NCBI GenBank assembly: GCA_949775045.1
Contig: OX459099.1
Coordinates: forward strand, 19,266,741 to 19,330,740
Direction: 5' to 3'
Length of the DNA: 64,000 bases
From: Metridium senile
Taxonomy: Eukaryota > Cnidaria > Anthozoa > Actiniaria > Metridiidae
Shown: one piece after another, positions 17,682 to 36,999 of the stretch
Numbering within the stretch: position 1 is the first letter of the stretch
How the letters are laid out: the number at the start of each line of letters is the position of its first letter
The notes under the pieces: model-generated
What the model saw: the letters and a program-made list of their open reading frames with translations, nothing else
The model's database searches: none
What the model was told of the DNA's origin: nothing
Translations under genes and position numbers: made by a program

Positions 17682-18674
17682 TTATTGCAGTATTTTTATA
17701 GTAATTTGGTCACCCTGTAAAAACATGTCTCGACGAACTATTTTCGCAGCTTGTGCTAATACTATTGTATCATCAGAAAAGTCTCTCTCCTTTAAAGCTT
17801 CTTTTAATAAGCTTTTGAGGCCATCTTTAAATACAATAATAGTATTTCGTCCATCAGATTGTTCTTGTGCTTCTGGAAATTTATCTAGTAATTTGTTTTT
17901 CAGTCTTGAACGGTTGACTGATTTCACAATTCCGAAATTCTCCAGTCGCTTTTCATAAAGGTTATGAAGTTCGGAAAGGACGAAGAAATGTGTGTCATTC
18001 TCTACTGAATCAGTTATATATTCTATTAGTTCAATGAATGCTCTAGATTCATTAATTCTCCCGTCCTCCTGCGCTTCCCACGTGGTTGCAGTTTTTGTTT
18101 TGCGCTGCTCTGACCTTTGTCGATTTCTCAAGTTAGTAAGGCAACGCATGTGATATTTGGCCTCAATAGCAATCAAATCCCCGCCTGATATTCTTGAAAG
18201 TAGTCCAAAGTCCTGTAAATCACTCGCTATAAGTCTTAAATTTGTGTCAGCCTCAAGCGTACAGAAACTATGCAGCGTCCCACCACCTTCATTACAAATA
18301 ACACAAAAGTCACTTGTGTCAGACTTCTGTGTTCGTTTTAGTGCACCACATCGATCTTCATGTTCTTTGTCAGCAGTTTCAGCTGTTAAAAGTCGGCTTC
18401 TCCTTTCCTTTGCTTTTCTAAGCTTGGATGAGCTAAACTTAAGGTGACAAGATTGGTGCCACTTAGCATTATTATTCATAAGGGTGTCCACTGTTGTGTT
18501 ATCGATCTCAAACTTTATATCAACAGGCATGTAGTTGACTTTGTTAAATTCTAATACATTATTGAGAAACGTATTATACACACTTGCACTAAATGTATGT
18601 GCATTCTTGGGGCATCGTAAACTTTCTTTAGTGGGTTGTTGACAAATGACACAGCATTCCCAATCGATATCCAT
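17682..18674 (-). CDS. Uncharacterised Cys-rich zinc-binding-like protein (repetitive family)
   Basis: 330 aa from the ATG at 18674 (MDIDWECC) to a stop at 17682. Two putative zinc knuckles are visible: CCVICQ near residues 7-12, with CPKNAH at ~20-25 and a later WHQSCHLKFSSSKLRKA; and FCVICNEGG (~122-130) with LHSFCTLE and YHMRCLTNLRNR. The C-terminal ~120 residues are helical and charged. This domain order is familiar from a large uncharacterised gene family in cnidarians and other invertebrates, often associated with mobile elements. I know of no function. The protein may be the N-terminal part of a longer one, because TTTTTACAGGGTG near the 3' end could be a splice signal. The neighbourhood is all repeats. 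Confidence 0.6.
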   Translation of the reverse strand: MDIDWECCVICQQPTKESLRCPKNAHTFSASVYNTFLNNVLEFNKVNYMPVDIKFEIDNTTVDTLMNNNAKWHQSCHLKFSSSKLRKAKERRSRLLTAETADKEHEDRCGALKRTQKSDTSDFCVICNEGGGTLHSFCTLEADTNLRLIASDLQDFGLLSRISGGDLIAIEAKYHMRCLTNLRNRQRSEQRKTKTATTWEAQEDGRINESRAFIELIEYITDSVENDTHFFVLSELHNLYEKRLENFGIVKSVNRSRLKNKLLDKFPEAQEQSDGRNTIIVFKDGLKSLLKEALKERDFSDDTIVLAQAAKIVRRDMFLQGDQITIKILQ

Positions 18675-19627
18675 AGCAATCGGCTTATTAACTTTTCACT
18701 GTTAACGAATGAGGAATAGTTGTTAATTATTAGCCAAAACAAGCAAATATTTAGTTTATAGCAGCTCATTTATCAATACAAATAGCTAGTAACTGTTTTA
18801 AAAGCTTCTTTGATTCAAAATCATTTAAATTTGACATATAAATTAGCAAAATTTGTAGATACTTACAATCAACGTAGTGACCACAGATAGACGCCATCTT
18901 GGATCACGGCTAGAAGACTGGGTACTAGTCTAAAGACATTTCTTTAAAACTTTGATGCTTTACATGCTTTATTACAAACTTCAGACAATTTTTTCTCTTT
19001 AGTTATGGCAGTGACATATATGTTTTCTTGTTGTAATGTATTTGATATTGATTTCTTATAACTATGGAAAATATTTAGAGGTTTTGAAGTTTTACCACAG
19101 GAAGCCTGCCAAGGAAGATATTTCTAGAAATTGAATGTGCGATTACCCAGAATCCTGAAGGGGTACATCTGGGCACCGGTCCCAATATTGACTACCATTA
19201 TCTAACCTACATTTATGCAAAGTTTGGTGCTTTTGTCCGCTCTGTATAGATCTCACCAAAATATTGCACTAAGCCACCTGACTACTGTGCATCGATTGCA
19301 AGGAGACCTCGGCACTAAAGGAACGCCTGGCTTTTTTTGCATCCAAGTTTGCCAAAAAAGAAATTCCAAGTAAAATGGGAATAAAAGACGCCAAAGAATG
19401 AATTAAAAAAGAAAGAGAATCTAGTCTGTCCAATAGTTAAGACAATACATCGATTAAACTGCGTTTTTGAACAAAACGCATTTCAAAGTTTCAATTTTTC
19501 GTTTGTTTTCCTCATTCAAGATAGTTAAATTCAAAGAACAATCATAGTTGATGCTACAATCCCAGAAAAAAACATTGAGATCGTAACACTTCTTAATGAC
19601 ATCATTCAACATCTTACTTTATATGTT
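18675..19627. other. Intergenic, no gene; foldback remnants
   Basis: No coding evidence. ACTGGGTACTAG at 18918-18929 is the terminal motif of the foldback family seen at 43935-44359. Confidence 0.5.
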
Positions 19628-19635
19628 GGTCTATT

Positions 19636-20037
19636 CCCGGGGGGGGTACTCCCATATATTTACTATACGGGGATGATCCGCTGAACAGGGTATTGTTTTT
19701 CGAGCTTTCTGTCATAAACAGGGTATGGGTTTTTGAGTTTTCTGTCATGAACAGGGTATATTTTTACCCCATTTCCCAATTTCCTTAGTTTTTTTGTCAT
19801 ATTCAGGTATATTAAATAGGTAATACGATGAGCAGCGCGGTCTTTCGTCTTTCGTGAAATTCAGCACATTTTCGCGGCATAAACAGGGTCCTAAACTGTC
19901 ATAAACAGGGTCCCATTTTTATCCCTTGTCATAAACAGGGTATACGAATTTGTTTTTTTTCTGTCATAAACAGGGTCACCGTTTTAGGATCCCAGCGGAA
20001 CACCCCTACCCAAATCCTAGCGGAGTACCCCCCCGGG
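19636..20037. mobile_element. CCCGGGGGG-type element, CATAAACAGGGT family, copy 1
   Basis: 402 bp. Starts CCCGGGGGGGGTACTCCC, ends GGAGTACCCCCCCGGG. GGTCTATT is duplicated at 19628-19635 and 20038-20045. The interior consists of many spaced copies of TCATAAACAGGGT. A second copy of the same length (402 bp) is at 50139-50540. Confidence 0.85.
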
Positions 20038-20431
20038 GGTCTATTCAGTGTCTGAGAGGTGCAGTACTAATAGTTAGAATCCGAGTTGTCTGAGAACACT
20101 AGATTCAAGCCTGATCTATTTATAATTGTTTACAACACATTTGTTTCCATGCAAGCTCTCCTTTCCATTCTTTCCTCCTTCCACTCTGCTGTAGCTAGAC
20201 AGGCTTCTGATAAGAAGGCAGTTATTTTAAGTTTTCTGACTTTCTCATACCATACATTACTTTGTAATTTTAATGCCTAAGGACTGACCTCTTTCATTCG
20301 CTTCGATCTGCCATAGAGGTAATGGTGGGCACCACTCAGCTCTCACAACTTTATCCCAGCAGGTTTTGCTGGTGCCCATTGATACTCATGGGTAAAGAAT
20401 ATCGTTTACAACCATTATTGTTGAAGTGCAA

Positions 20432-20602
20432 CGTTTGATGTCATATTTGCAAACTAGCATTTCAATCAATCAGCCGTCAATCAAAAAACTAGAAACAATA
20501 CTTATTGATCAAGCACTATTTCATATCAATTGGTCAAAATCGTTCCCAGTATTTGATTGACAGTCGACAAAATGCTAGTTTGCAAACAAGACATCAAACT
20601 TT
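20432..20602. mobile_element. Foldback MITE
   Basis: Inverted arms ACGTTTGATGTCATATTTGC and GCAAACAAGACATCAAACTTT, with the TTTGCAAACTAGCATTT/AAATGCTAGTTTGCAAA core in both. No coding capacity. Confidence 0.65.
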
Positions 20603-20628
20603 AAAGATAAGGGTAATTAGTATTCTTA

Positions 20629-20819
20629 TAGACTATGAGTAGTCCTTCTTTTCCCTCCAGAATCAGTAATTTTAAAAAACGAGTGTTGCGGGATTCTTGT
20701 GGAGCGCGCCGGAAATACTACTCAACGATCCATTTCCGGCGCGCTCCACAGGAATCCCGCAACATTCGTTTTTTTAAATTACTGATTCTGGAGGGAAAAG
20801 AAGGACTACTCGTAGTCTA
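20629..20819. mobile_element. Palindromic MITE with 9-bp TSD
   Basis: 191-bp almost perfect palindrome from TAGACTATGAGTAGTCC to GGACTACTCGTAGTCTA. The centre is CTCAACGATCCA flanked by TTTCCGGCGCGCTCCAC arms. GTATTCTTA occurs at 20620-20628 and 20820-20828. The long target duplication fits Mutator-like elements (inference). Confidence 0.8.
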
Positions 20820-20984
20820 GTATTCTTAAAGTACAACCATAGTTACCATGGTTACAACTAAAGACCACATCAAGTTGGAAACATCTTGGGCAATAATTCT
20901 TATTTATCATTAGAATTACAGAGATTCACATAGTAATAATACAGTAAAATATACCTATCTAGATTGACATAAAAACTACACAAT

Positions 20985-21194
20985 AGTCCCCTTCGCCGTT
21001 CCCTGCACCATCTTGAAAGGTAGCCAGGCCTTTGCATCGAAGCAGGACAAACATTGAGCTTACAATGATCAAGACCTTTTTTCACCTTGAGGAAAATTAT
21101 TCAGTCTCCATCATTGCAAGCTTAACATTCGTCTCGCTTCGATGCAAAGGCCTGGCTACCTTTCAAGATGGCACAGGGGAGTGTTAAGGGGACC
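20985..21194. mobile_element. Foldback MITE (CCATCTTGAAAGGTAGCC family), copy 1
   Basis: Inverted arms contain CACCATCTTGAAAGGTAGCC and its complement, plus TTTGCATCGAAGC on each side. A related copy lies at 57437-57630. Confidence 0.75.
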
Positions 21195-21485
21195 ACTGAT
21201 ATAGAAACTTTACAACATTAGACATTGATTATTCATTTACAGTCATTTTCATCAATGTTGTCCTGATCAATACAGTTTGACTATTCCAAATCATTGTAAG
21301 GTGTCTTATAAAATATTCATATTCCTTTAATGCAATAGCAACTATAACAGTAACATGCAATAGAGGCTGAAGCTGAGAACTTGAAACTGACCTATTCTGA
21401 TATTATGGTTTTACCCTTGAAAGGATTGGAGTCAGAATTGGAGTCAAAAGACAATAGATATTATAATAGTAACATAATGTTATTA

Positions 21486-21592
21486 CATATTACAAAATGA
21501 CATGAACAATGGATTCAAGTCAATACTTGAGGTACATTTCCCCCCAAGAGCTGTGACTTGAATTTATTGTTTGCATATAACTGTAATAACAT
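21486..21592. repeat. Dispersed foldback repeat (also at 55317-55443)
   Basis: ACAATGGATTCAAGTC against GACTTGAATTTATTGTTTGC, ending ATATAACTGTAATAACA. The same layout with GGTTGAAGTC.. and ..GATTTGAATCCATTG is at 55317-55443. Confidence 0.6.
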
Positions 21593-22069
21593 GTTTTGGC
21601 TCTAGAAGTCTACATGCAGAAAATCATATTTAGTGTGAGAATTAAAAATAGTCCAAGTGTCCGTTTAAAAAGACAACATTAATGACAATGACTGTAACAT
21701 TAGCAATACATCACATTGTACCAGTCACATTACATTGTAACACAATTCAAAATAATAGAGTTGTTCTCATTGACCTGTGAAACACTCTTTAGTGTATTAC
21801 TCTTAAATGCACCTTAATTCCATTGTGTTCCTTCGTTGTTATTTGAATATCGCACTTTAATTAATACACATTTTGTTCACAGGTTAATGAGAACAGATCT
21901 ATAAAAACAACATATCACATTGTATATTCACTTATTTCAAAAAGGTGTCATAGTGATAGGTGGAAAGCAAGCAATGATTGTACGGGTGAAAAAAACTGTG
22001 GGTCTTGTTGTTAATACCTCTTGGGTTGCAGAATTCACTGCACCTCATTTGGTGATGTAAAGCTTGTTA

Positions 22070-22160
22070 TACTGTGCGACTCGCCGCACCATAGTCACTT
22101 ACAGAAACTTTTGTCAAAAAAGTTTTTATAAGTGACTACAGTACGGCGAGTCACACAGTA
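22070..22160. mobile_element. Short palindromic MITE (TACTGTGCGACT family), copy 1
   Basis: TACTGTGCGACTCGCC at the left and GGCGAGTCACACAGTA at the right, with CATAGTCACTTA/TAAGTGACTA inside. A longer relative is at 63469-63705. Confidence 0.75.
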
Positions 22161-22251
22161 ATAATTTTATATAAAGTTGTGATTTGGAAATCCTCACTAT
22201 GTTGTATGCATATAAACAATTCCTTTTTGTTCATGCAATTCTCTTCTTTCT

Positions 22252-22350
22252 TATAACAATGCCTTCTGTTTGGGGTAGTAATCTAAGTCAAATTTGTTTG
22301 ATTTAAATTACAATAGCTACCCCCCAAAAATAGAAGGCATTGTTGTTATT
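22252..22350. mobile_element. Short palindromic MITE
   Basis: ATAACAATGCCTTCTGTTTG at the left pairs with TAGAAGGCATTGTTGTTAT at the right. Confidence 0.6.
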
Positions 22351-22415
22351 GTGAAAGTAGAGAGTACACCAAACCAAAACTTGGCAACCAAACTGAACAA
22401 CTATATGTATTGTAG

Positions 22416-23092
22416 ATTGACTGGCAAGCCTCTAATACATGTGTTTTAATGTGATACAGAGGCTAGATATTCAAGAATAATAGCAGGTTGCCATATTTTG
22501 ATTCGGTTTGTCTTTCAACCTTCACTACGGCACCCTTATTTGAAATTAGTGTATAATAAAAATGTATTGCACTAGCCTCCTCTGCAGGCTACTCCTTTCT
22601 CTCCTTTGGGATTCCTGTGTGATTTCAGTCCCAGTCTCTCTTCGGCTCTCTTCTCAAAAAGGAAGCCCAAAAGTAAAAAGGTTGCCTGCGGAGGCTAGTA
22701 TTGCACATAAGAAAATAATAATACATGTACATCACCAATGAACAATTTACATCAGATTCTACACATTATAGTACACTAGACATTGTTCTTTTAGACTGTA
22801 ATAACAATCAATATAAACTTATTACACAACTAACTAATTTATAACATACACCACAGAATAGCCCATAAAACACTATATCCATGAAATAACAAGAAAGTTA
22901 CTAAGACAATAGTTATTTTATTTAGTGACTATTTAGTCAGTAAACACCAAATTCAAAAATGGTGACCAATTTGAATAACTATTGTTCTTGACTGACCAGC
23001 CTCTCATACATGTGAAAACTCTATTGTGTTTCCAAGTGAACACGAGGCTAGTCAGTCAAGAACAAGAGGTCGCCATATTTCGATTCCGTCTA
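22416..23092. repeat. Cluster of foldback repeats (GACTGGCNAGCCTC family and others)
   Basis: TTGACTGGCAAGCCTCTAATACATGTG at 22418 and TTGACTGACCAGCCTCTCATACATGTG near 22988 are two copies of one family; a third lies at 50027-50100. The 22983-23065 copy is a clear foldback (TTGTTCTTGACTGACCAGCC against the complementary end). A different foldback lies at 22570-22709 (CTCTGCAGGCTACTCC/GGTTGCCTGCGGAGGC). Confidence 0.6.
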
Positions 23093-23335
23093 TAACTCAA
23101 CCATAAACATCAAATACAAAAGGGAAGAATACCTCATCACTACTTAACTTGTCTTTGATAGTGACTAATAGTCACTAAATGAGAACTTGTAGACAGAAGC
23201 AATTTGATTTTCTTTCATGGTCATAGTATTTTCGCTTTAGAGCATGAACACTATATCTATGGAACATTTTTTAATTTTTCTAGTTTCATTTTGTTTAGAG
23301 ACTTTGAAACATGGTATTGCTTCCTTTGTACAAGT

Positions 23336-23452
23336 GTTGGTATTGTGATGCTAATTTGCCAACCATTTTCTCAATAGATGTTTTAATTTTCTTTGTCCTA
23401 ATAACAATGATTGGTTGGCAAAACCATAACAAAATACGTCACTGTACATCAA
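23336..23452. mobile_element. Dispersed foldback repeat (TTTGCCAACCATTTT family), copy 1
   Basis: GTGATGCTAATTTGCCAACC at the left, GGTTGGCAAAACCATAACAA at the right, CTTTGT..AATAACAATG in the middle. Two adjacent copies occur at 56582-56706 and 56722-56851. Confidence 0.7.
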
Positions 23453-23759
23453 CCTATTTGATGCTTCTAGTTGAATGATAAAAAGTCACTAATAAAATAA
23501 AAACTATTGGGTAGTAACAATTTTGATTGTATTTCATGGTTTCAATGTTTGCGGTCTATTACATTGATCAGTATAAGCAGTCCAATAAATAGGCAATCTG
23601 AACAGAATTAATAACATTCTAAAAGCTATCAAAAGATTCACGGTAAACCATCCATGTATAAAGGCAGTTCAATAGTATTCATAATGGACATACAAGAATG
23701 GCTTACCATGCAAGTTTCAAACAGTTTGATAGTAGATAATAGTAATCATTTGTGTTCAA

Positions 23760-24045
23760 AGTCATTAACACAATCTGATTGGAATTCAGGATGCTTGGGA
23801 TACCGTGTTGCATTCCCCCCATTGGAGTGTTCCTTGATAGTTGAGCAGTAAGCTACAAAAAACACAATCTGATTGGAATTCAGGGATGTGTTGCAGTACC
23901 CACACTGGAGTGTTTCTTGATAGTTGAGCAGTTAAAACTACTATCCATGTAACTAAGCATGTGTTGTAACTTGGGATGTGTTGCATTCCCCCCATTGGAG
24001 TGTTTCTTGATAGTTGAGCAGTAAACTGGTATCCATGTAACTAAG
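23760..24045. repeat. Tandem repeat, ~110-bp units
   Basis: Three units share TGATTGGAATTCAGG and/or GTGTTGCATTCCCCCCATTG followed by GGAGTGTTYCTTGATAGTTGAGCAG. Short open frames here are repeat artefacts. Confidence 0.8.
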
Positions 24046-24112
24046 CACTTAATTGGCTTCTGTGCAAACATTAAGATTTCTACAGAACACTTAATAGTCC
24101 TTTCAACGTACT

Positions 24113-24445
24113 CATTGAACAACCTCAGCCTCTATAGCGTGTAATACATTCTTTGGAATTGACTACAGCCTGAGGAATTTTGAAGTGTTTCAATTGTTTG
24201 AAAGAGGAAATTTTGTATGTCTGTGAAATGTTCAATGCTGTGCGTGTGCCTTGCCTTATGTTTCTATAATTTTTTTATGTGACTTGCCGTGCCTTGACCG
24301 CGTTACTGTGAGCTTTTTAAAGTGATATGAAATCTGCTCTAATGTGTACATTCCTTAAATTCCACAAGTTGTAGTCAAATTGTAAAGAATATATTACATG
24401 CTATTGAGGCCGAGGTTGATCGACGAGAACCATGAAAAGGACTAT
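24113..24445. mobile_element. Foldback element (CAACCTCAGCCTCTATAGC family), copy 1
   Basis: The left end CAACCTCAGCCTCTATAGCG with TACATTCTTT mirrors the right end AAAGAATATATTACATGCTA..GAGGCCGAGGTTG. Copies occur at 29345-29510 and 54745-55140. Confidence 0.7.
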
Positions 24446-25180
24446 GTGCTCCCTTGAAACAAGCACTTGGATAGTCTCCTTGGAAACAAGTAGTTGAATG
24501 GCTTCCTTGTTTCAGTGCACTTCAATGGCTTCCATGGAATCAAACATTTGATTGGCTTCCTTAGAGAAAACACTTACTGAAATGATGTCTTAAGAAACAA
24601 CCTCTCTAATCACTTGATCAACAGAACATTCAACTGGTTTTCTCAGAAATGAGCACTGGATTGGCTTCCACAGCAACAAGCACTTGATTGGCTTCCTGAC
24701 AGAGAATTAGCTTCCAAGCCATTGATTAGAGATTAACAGTGTTACAGAATTTAAAAAAGTACCAGCTTAATAGCAGTCGTGAGAGATTTTAGCATGGATT
24801 TATAGATAGGTCCAAGTACAATTGAGAGATTTCTTTATCCGATAACTTGGAACCAAGCACTTTAGTGGCTTTCTTGTTGGAATACTATTAAGCATGACTT
24901 ATTAGCAGGTGGATGAAGACATATTTAGCACTTTGTGGCTTTGGTTGCCATGGTGATGGAAACACTCAATTATTGGTTGCCATGGTAATCAAAGACTATT
25001 AAGCATCCCCCATAACCAAGTAGATAGATAACTTTTTAGCACTTTGATGGCTTTGGTTGTCATGGTAATGGAAACATACTCAATTAGTGGTTGCCATGGT
25101 AATCAAAGACTATTAAGCATCCTTCACAACCAAGTAGATAGATAACTTTTTAGCACTTTGATGGCTTTCTGGTTGCCATA
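24440..25180. repeat. Degenerate tandem repeats (GCACTTNRATGGCTTCCTTG and GGTTGCCATGGTAATC)
   Basis: 24440-24720 contains repeated AAACAAGCACTTGGATNGNCTCC. 24900-25180 contains three ~115-bp units with TTAGCACTTTGATGGCTTT, GGTTGCCATGGTAATCAAAG and ACTATTAAGCATCC. No gene. Confidence 0.7.
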
Positions 25181-25687
25181 GTATATTCTACACTACACAG
25201 AGTAACTTGACTTGTGTGTAATTTTAAAACACTTTCTAAAAGAAGGGAATGTTTCCAGAAACCAATTCCTTATTAGGTTGAATTCACTGTAATGACAACA
25301 CAAGCTCCCATTCCTTAGACGCTCCATTGATGCTCCTACATGTGCCAGAAAAGTAGCATCTATAAACATTCTGTTAGCTTTAGCTGTGAAGTCGATTTGA
25401 AATGGTTTAAATGCTGAACATTTAAATGGCTTTTTATAGCAAGCTCAATATGCAAACTTCTGACGTAAAATCACTTTTTAGCCTGAGTGTTTCAACAAAA
25501 TTCAAAACAAATGTTCCAATCTCTGCCATAATTTTGTAACAGCTTTTGTTTAACTCAATCAAGATGCATTCTTCAGTAGGTCTGTCTGTCTGTCCACTTA
25601 TTTCCTGTTTTCTATTCTCTTTGTCCACTTTATATATTTTGTTAAATCTTCTTCATTTGATAGTTTTCATAATAATTTGGTCTGTGG

Positions 25688-33031
<7,344 letters not shown>

Positions 33032-33599
33032 CTTGCGCGCTCATCATGTGGCGTATGTTAGCGAATAATAACCCGTCTTGTTCGCTATTGGCCGCAAACA
33101 ACCACCTATAAATAGCTTTTCTAATTTTAGATCCGGTTAACTAAAGTAAATTCAGCTGCTTTTTGCCGAAAGAAAATTCAACCTTTTCACTGGAGCAAAC
33201 TGTACGAAGGCCGAAAATTTGTCGAACACTGGGCGAGGGTTTCCGAAGTGACTAATCGACTTCCGAACAATTACCGAGAGCATCAAAACAACGTAATTAG
33301 GTCAAGTTGAAAACATTATTGGGAACAACGCACTGGATGTTGAAAATGACGTTAAAAATAACAACTTACTCAGAAAGTCAATTGTCAAAACTGTTTTCAC
33401 ATGGCTAGTTTTTTTTACAGCACAAACAACACCTATTGTTATTTATTAAGCCCTTGAACAGCTGGCCAACGCCCTCTTAGTGTATCCATAAGTAATACTG
33501 TAGGAGGATTGTCGTCCTAAACGTCAGTAAACAACAATTGCTTATCTCTTACACTGGTTTATATGTTTACATTCTTATATACTCTACTGAAAAGATTCT
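33032..33599. other. Upstream region of the KCTD gene
   Basis: No coding sequence seen. It includes CpG-containing sequence just 5' of the start codon that probably holds the promoter and 5' UTR, but no TATA box or specific motif can be assigned. Confidence 0.4.
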
Positions 33600-34065
33600 G
33601 TTATTGTATGAACTCCATATACGTATACACCTGCACTCGAACGAAGGATTAACGCCCCAAACGTCAGTAAGTAAGTGGCTCTCTTTAATTGTAAATAAAT
33701 GATCAATTTTATTCTGGGAAAGAGTATTTTCGGCGTGCGGTTTTTCACGGTGTGTAAGATACTATTTTTATCTCGATAGATATTGATATACAAACTGACC
33801 ACTTTCTCCTTATATACGTTGTACTCGAACGAAGGATTAACGTCCCAAACGTCAGTAAGTGGCACTCTCTTTGATTATAAATGAATGATCAATTTTATTC
33901 TGGGAAAGAGTAACTTCAATTCGGCGTGCGGTTTTTCACTGAAGATACCATTTTCATTACAATAGATATTGATATACAAACTGACCACTCTCTCCTTATT
34001 TAGTACAAACGGGTTTTCACTGACCCGACTAGACTTTGATCTAAAATTAAAGTCACTACTCAAAA
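33600..34065. repeat. Tandem repeat, ~190-bp units
   Basis: Two to three units containing CGAACGAAGGATTAACGYCC, AACGTCAGTAAGT and GATCAATTTTATTCTGGGAA, then CGGCGTGCGGTTTTTCAC and GATATTGATATACAAACTGA. Confidence 0.8.
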
Positions 34066-34069
34066 AAGC

Positions 34070-35020
34070 GGCTAATTGACTGAGTGATGATCAAATATCA
34101 AGCGTAGGTGGTGAGGTATTTTTAGCGCGTGTTTGATCGTCTGTCCTACAGGCACAAGTGCCTAACTGGGACTTTGAGAGTTTCCCGATGACGTCACCTT
34201 GGATTTCAAACGTGATGTTTACTGTTGAAGTTGACAACAGCGTGGATATTATTGTTGTTGAAGTCTCCACGATTTGTCTTTAGTTACTTGAAGTCAGTTC
34301 CATTTTTAGTCGCTTTCTCCCTGTAGTTGACTCACCAATTTTCCGGCGGTTGTGTTTTAGGTTATTTTCCATTGAGCTGTTTTTGTCGTTTTTGGAACGA
34401 TTTCTGTCGTGGTTTCTTTTAAGGAAGTAATTTGCCGATTGTTTGCCGAATACACGACGGGAATAAGCCGACGATATTACGGGAAATCTCCGCCAACACG
34501 AAGGCGTCATGAACGAATAAACACGAATCGCAAAAACAAAACTGAGAAAATAATAAATAGAAATAGAAAAACACTGACACCAGCAAGAAAAAAAATAATA
34601 ACAAGAAATAAAATAGAGAGAAAAGAATAATAGATAAAAACGAATGAAAAAATGTAATGAAGAAAAAAATGAAAAAGAAAAAAATTCGAGGAGTTGCACG
34701 CTGAAAATGCACGAGAAAAAAAGAAAATGATAAGAAAAGAACGGAACAAAAAAGGGAGAAATAAAAACTAAATAAAAACAAGATAGGAACAAAGGGAGAA
34801 AATAAAAAAAAATAAAATCATTCAGATGAAAGCGAAAAACAATCGCCGGAGAAAAAAGCAATTATTTAAAGTATTATTAAAAGAAAGAGTGAATTTAAAA
34901 ATAAAGGTGAAAAATCAATAACAAAAATAAAGCAAGAGAAAAACATGTTGTGAGTGTGAGTAACAAATGGCAGGGGGCATGACAAATACGTCAAAAATAT
35001 GCGTTTTTTCCCCTTCACAA
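34070..35020. other. A-rich intergenic stretch, no gene
   Basis: 34500-34950 is strongly purine-biased on the plus strand (GAAAAA-type), which produces long but low-complexity frames on the minus strand (Phe/Ser-rich). No motif supports a gene. Confidence 0.55.
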
Positions 35021-35024
35021 ACAG

Positions 35025-36100
35025 CTAAAAAATTGACGTGGAAGTTTGTTTATTTTACTATTGCTTCCCTTGCAATGACTCACAAGCAGCACTCGATAAT
35101 AGCACGTCATATACGGTGACCAGAAGTAAACAAGGCATTCGTGCATGATCGCAATATAACTGACTCTCTGGGAAGTTTTTAATTGCATAAATATAGTGAT
35201 ACACGTATGCAAAAAATAGTTGACAATTTTATAAAGTCATCATTATTCCCATCAACAACAAAATGATGCTCTCATGCCCGCTGTTTTTCAATATTGCTTC
35301 TCTTGCAATGACTCACAAACTGCACGCATAGTCGATCCAGAGAGGGAAGTTTTTAAACATTCATGGATATAGCTAGTAGACAATTTTATCATTTCCCCCA
35401 TCAAACTACAAAATGATGCTCTCATGCCCGCTGTTTTTCAGTATTTCTTCCCTTGCAATGACTCACAAACTGCACGCATAGTCGATCCAGAGGGAAGTTT
35501 TTAAACATTCATGGACAATTTTATCATTTCCCCCATCAAACTACAAAATGATGCTCTCATGCCCGCTGTTTTTCAGTATATCTTCCCTTGCAATGACTCA
35601 CAAACTGCACGCATAGTCGATCCAGAGAGGGAAGTTTTTAAACATTCATGGATATAGCTAGTTGACAATTTTATCATTTCCCCCATCAAACTACAAAATG
35701 ATGCTCTCATGCCCGCTGTTTTTCAGTATTTCTTCCCTTGCAATGACTCACAAACTGCACGCACAGTCCAGAGAGGGAAGTTGACAAGCTAGTTGACAAG
35801 TCATCATTTTTTCCATCAAACTACAAAATGATGCTTTTCTGCCCGCTGTTTTTCATTATTTCTTTCCTTGCAATGACTCACAAACTGCACGCATAGTCAC
35901 GTCATATACTGTAAACTGCTCAGGAAAAAAACACGGCATTCGTGCATGTTGGCAAGGTTAACTCTGACAAGTTTTTAATTGCATCAATAAATATAAACAG
36001 TGCATGATGCACCTACTACAATTCTTGGACATAAATAGTTGACAATATTTTTAAGTCATCTTTATTCCCATCAAACTACAAAATGATGCTCTCATACCCT
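35025..36100. repeat. Minisatellite/satellite, ~132-150-bp units
   Basis: About seven units with CAAAATGATGCTCTCATGCC, CGCTGTTTTTCAGTATTTCT, CCTTGCAATGACTCACAAAC and TGCACGCATAGTCGATCC. Spacing between units varies from 132 to 150 bp through internal deletions. Confidence 0.85.
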
Positions 36101-36440
36101 CAACCCCCTCCCCCCGGGTCCACGTTGATATGGTTTTGTTGCTTTAGTTCATGCATCATTGATTTAGGGGGGGGAGATTTTAAATACTAAAATGCGTTTT
36201 TGCGCAGTTTTTACTCTAATTAAACCACATTTTGTCAACATTTTTATCCAAGATTGTAGGAGTTGGAAGGGTCGAGGAGGAACACACTTTCTCCCATAGC
36301 CTCAATTATTTAAGATATTTTTCTCTCCTCCTTGCACATTTCTTCCCGTGATTTTTTCCATTCCAGAAATTTGCCACCCACAAAAACTATCGTCAGATGT
36401 ACGTTATTTTAGTGCTTTCAATTTAGAATAAGTAAATAAT

Positions 36441-36676
36441 ATATAAACACCTACTTGCAGTAAGGTTGTCATACAAAAATATACATTTGTAATAAAGAAA
36501 ATAGAACATTTGTGATTTAGTACGATAGGAATTGATTAAAAGACAAAAGATCACTCAAGCTGAACTCTCTCTTTTGTCTTTTAATTAATTCCTTTCGCAC
36601 TAAATCACAAATGTTCTATTTTCTTTATGACAAATGTTCTATTTTGTATGACAACCTTACTGCAAGTAGGTGTATA
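36441..36676. mobile_element. Foldback MITE
   Basis: The left arm CACCTACTTGCAGTAAGG and right arm CCTTACTGCAAGTAGGTG are complementary, as are AGAACATTTGTGATTTAGT and its counterpart further in. Confidence 0.8.
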
Positions 36677-36999
36677 CACAAGCTAATAATTACACCAAAT
36701 AATATTGTTGTAATCCGTTTCCATTGCCAATTATGATTTGAAACGTGATGGTTACGAAAAAGGACGTTTCAACATACAATTATTATAAATATATAAATAG
36801 AATTGTCGAGGACCATTGTCAAAAGGCCTATAATAGCCCTTCTCATCTCTCGGTTTTGTAGTCACTTAACTAACCTTGGCCTTCGTTCAACATCCACTTT
36901 GAGCTGGAGATATTTATTGTTTGCTATATTTAGATTAAATTTCCCCCAAGACTTTTGTGGATATTGGTGTGAATGATTGAGGAAATGAATGACCAAAAG

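Noticed and set aside
34280..34861. 193-codon minus-strand open frame
   Set aside because: Complement of a purine-rich tract; Phe/Ser/Tyr runs with no domain and overlapping equally long frames.
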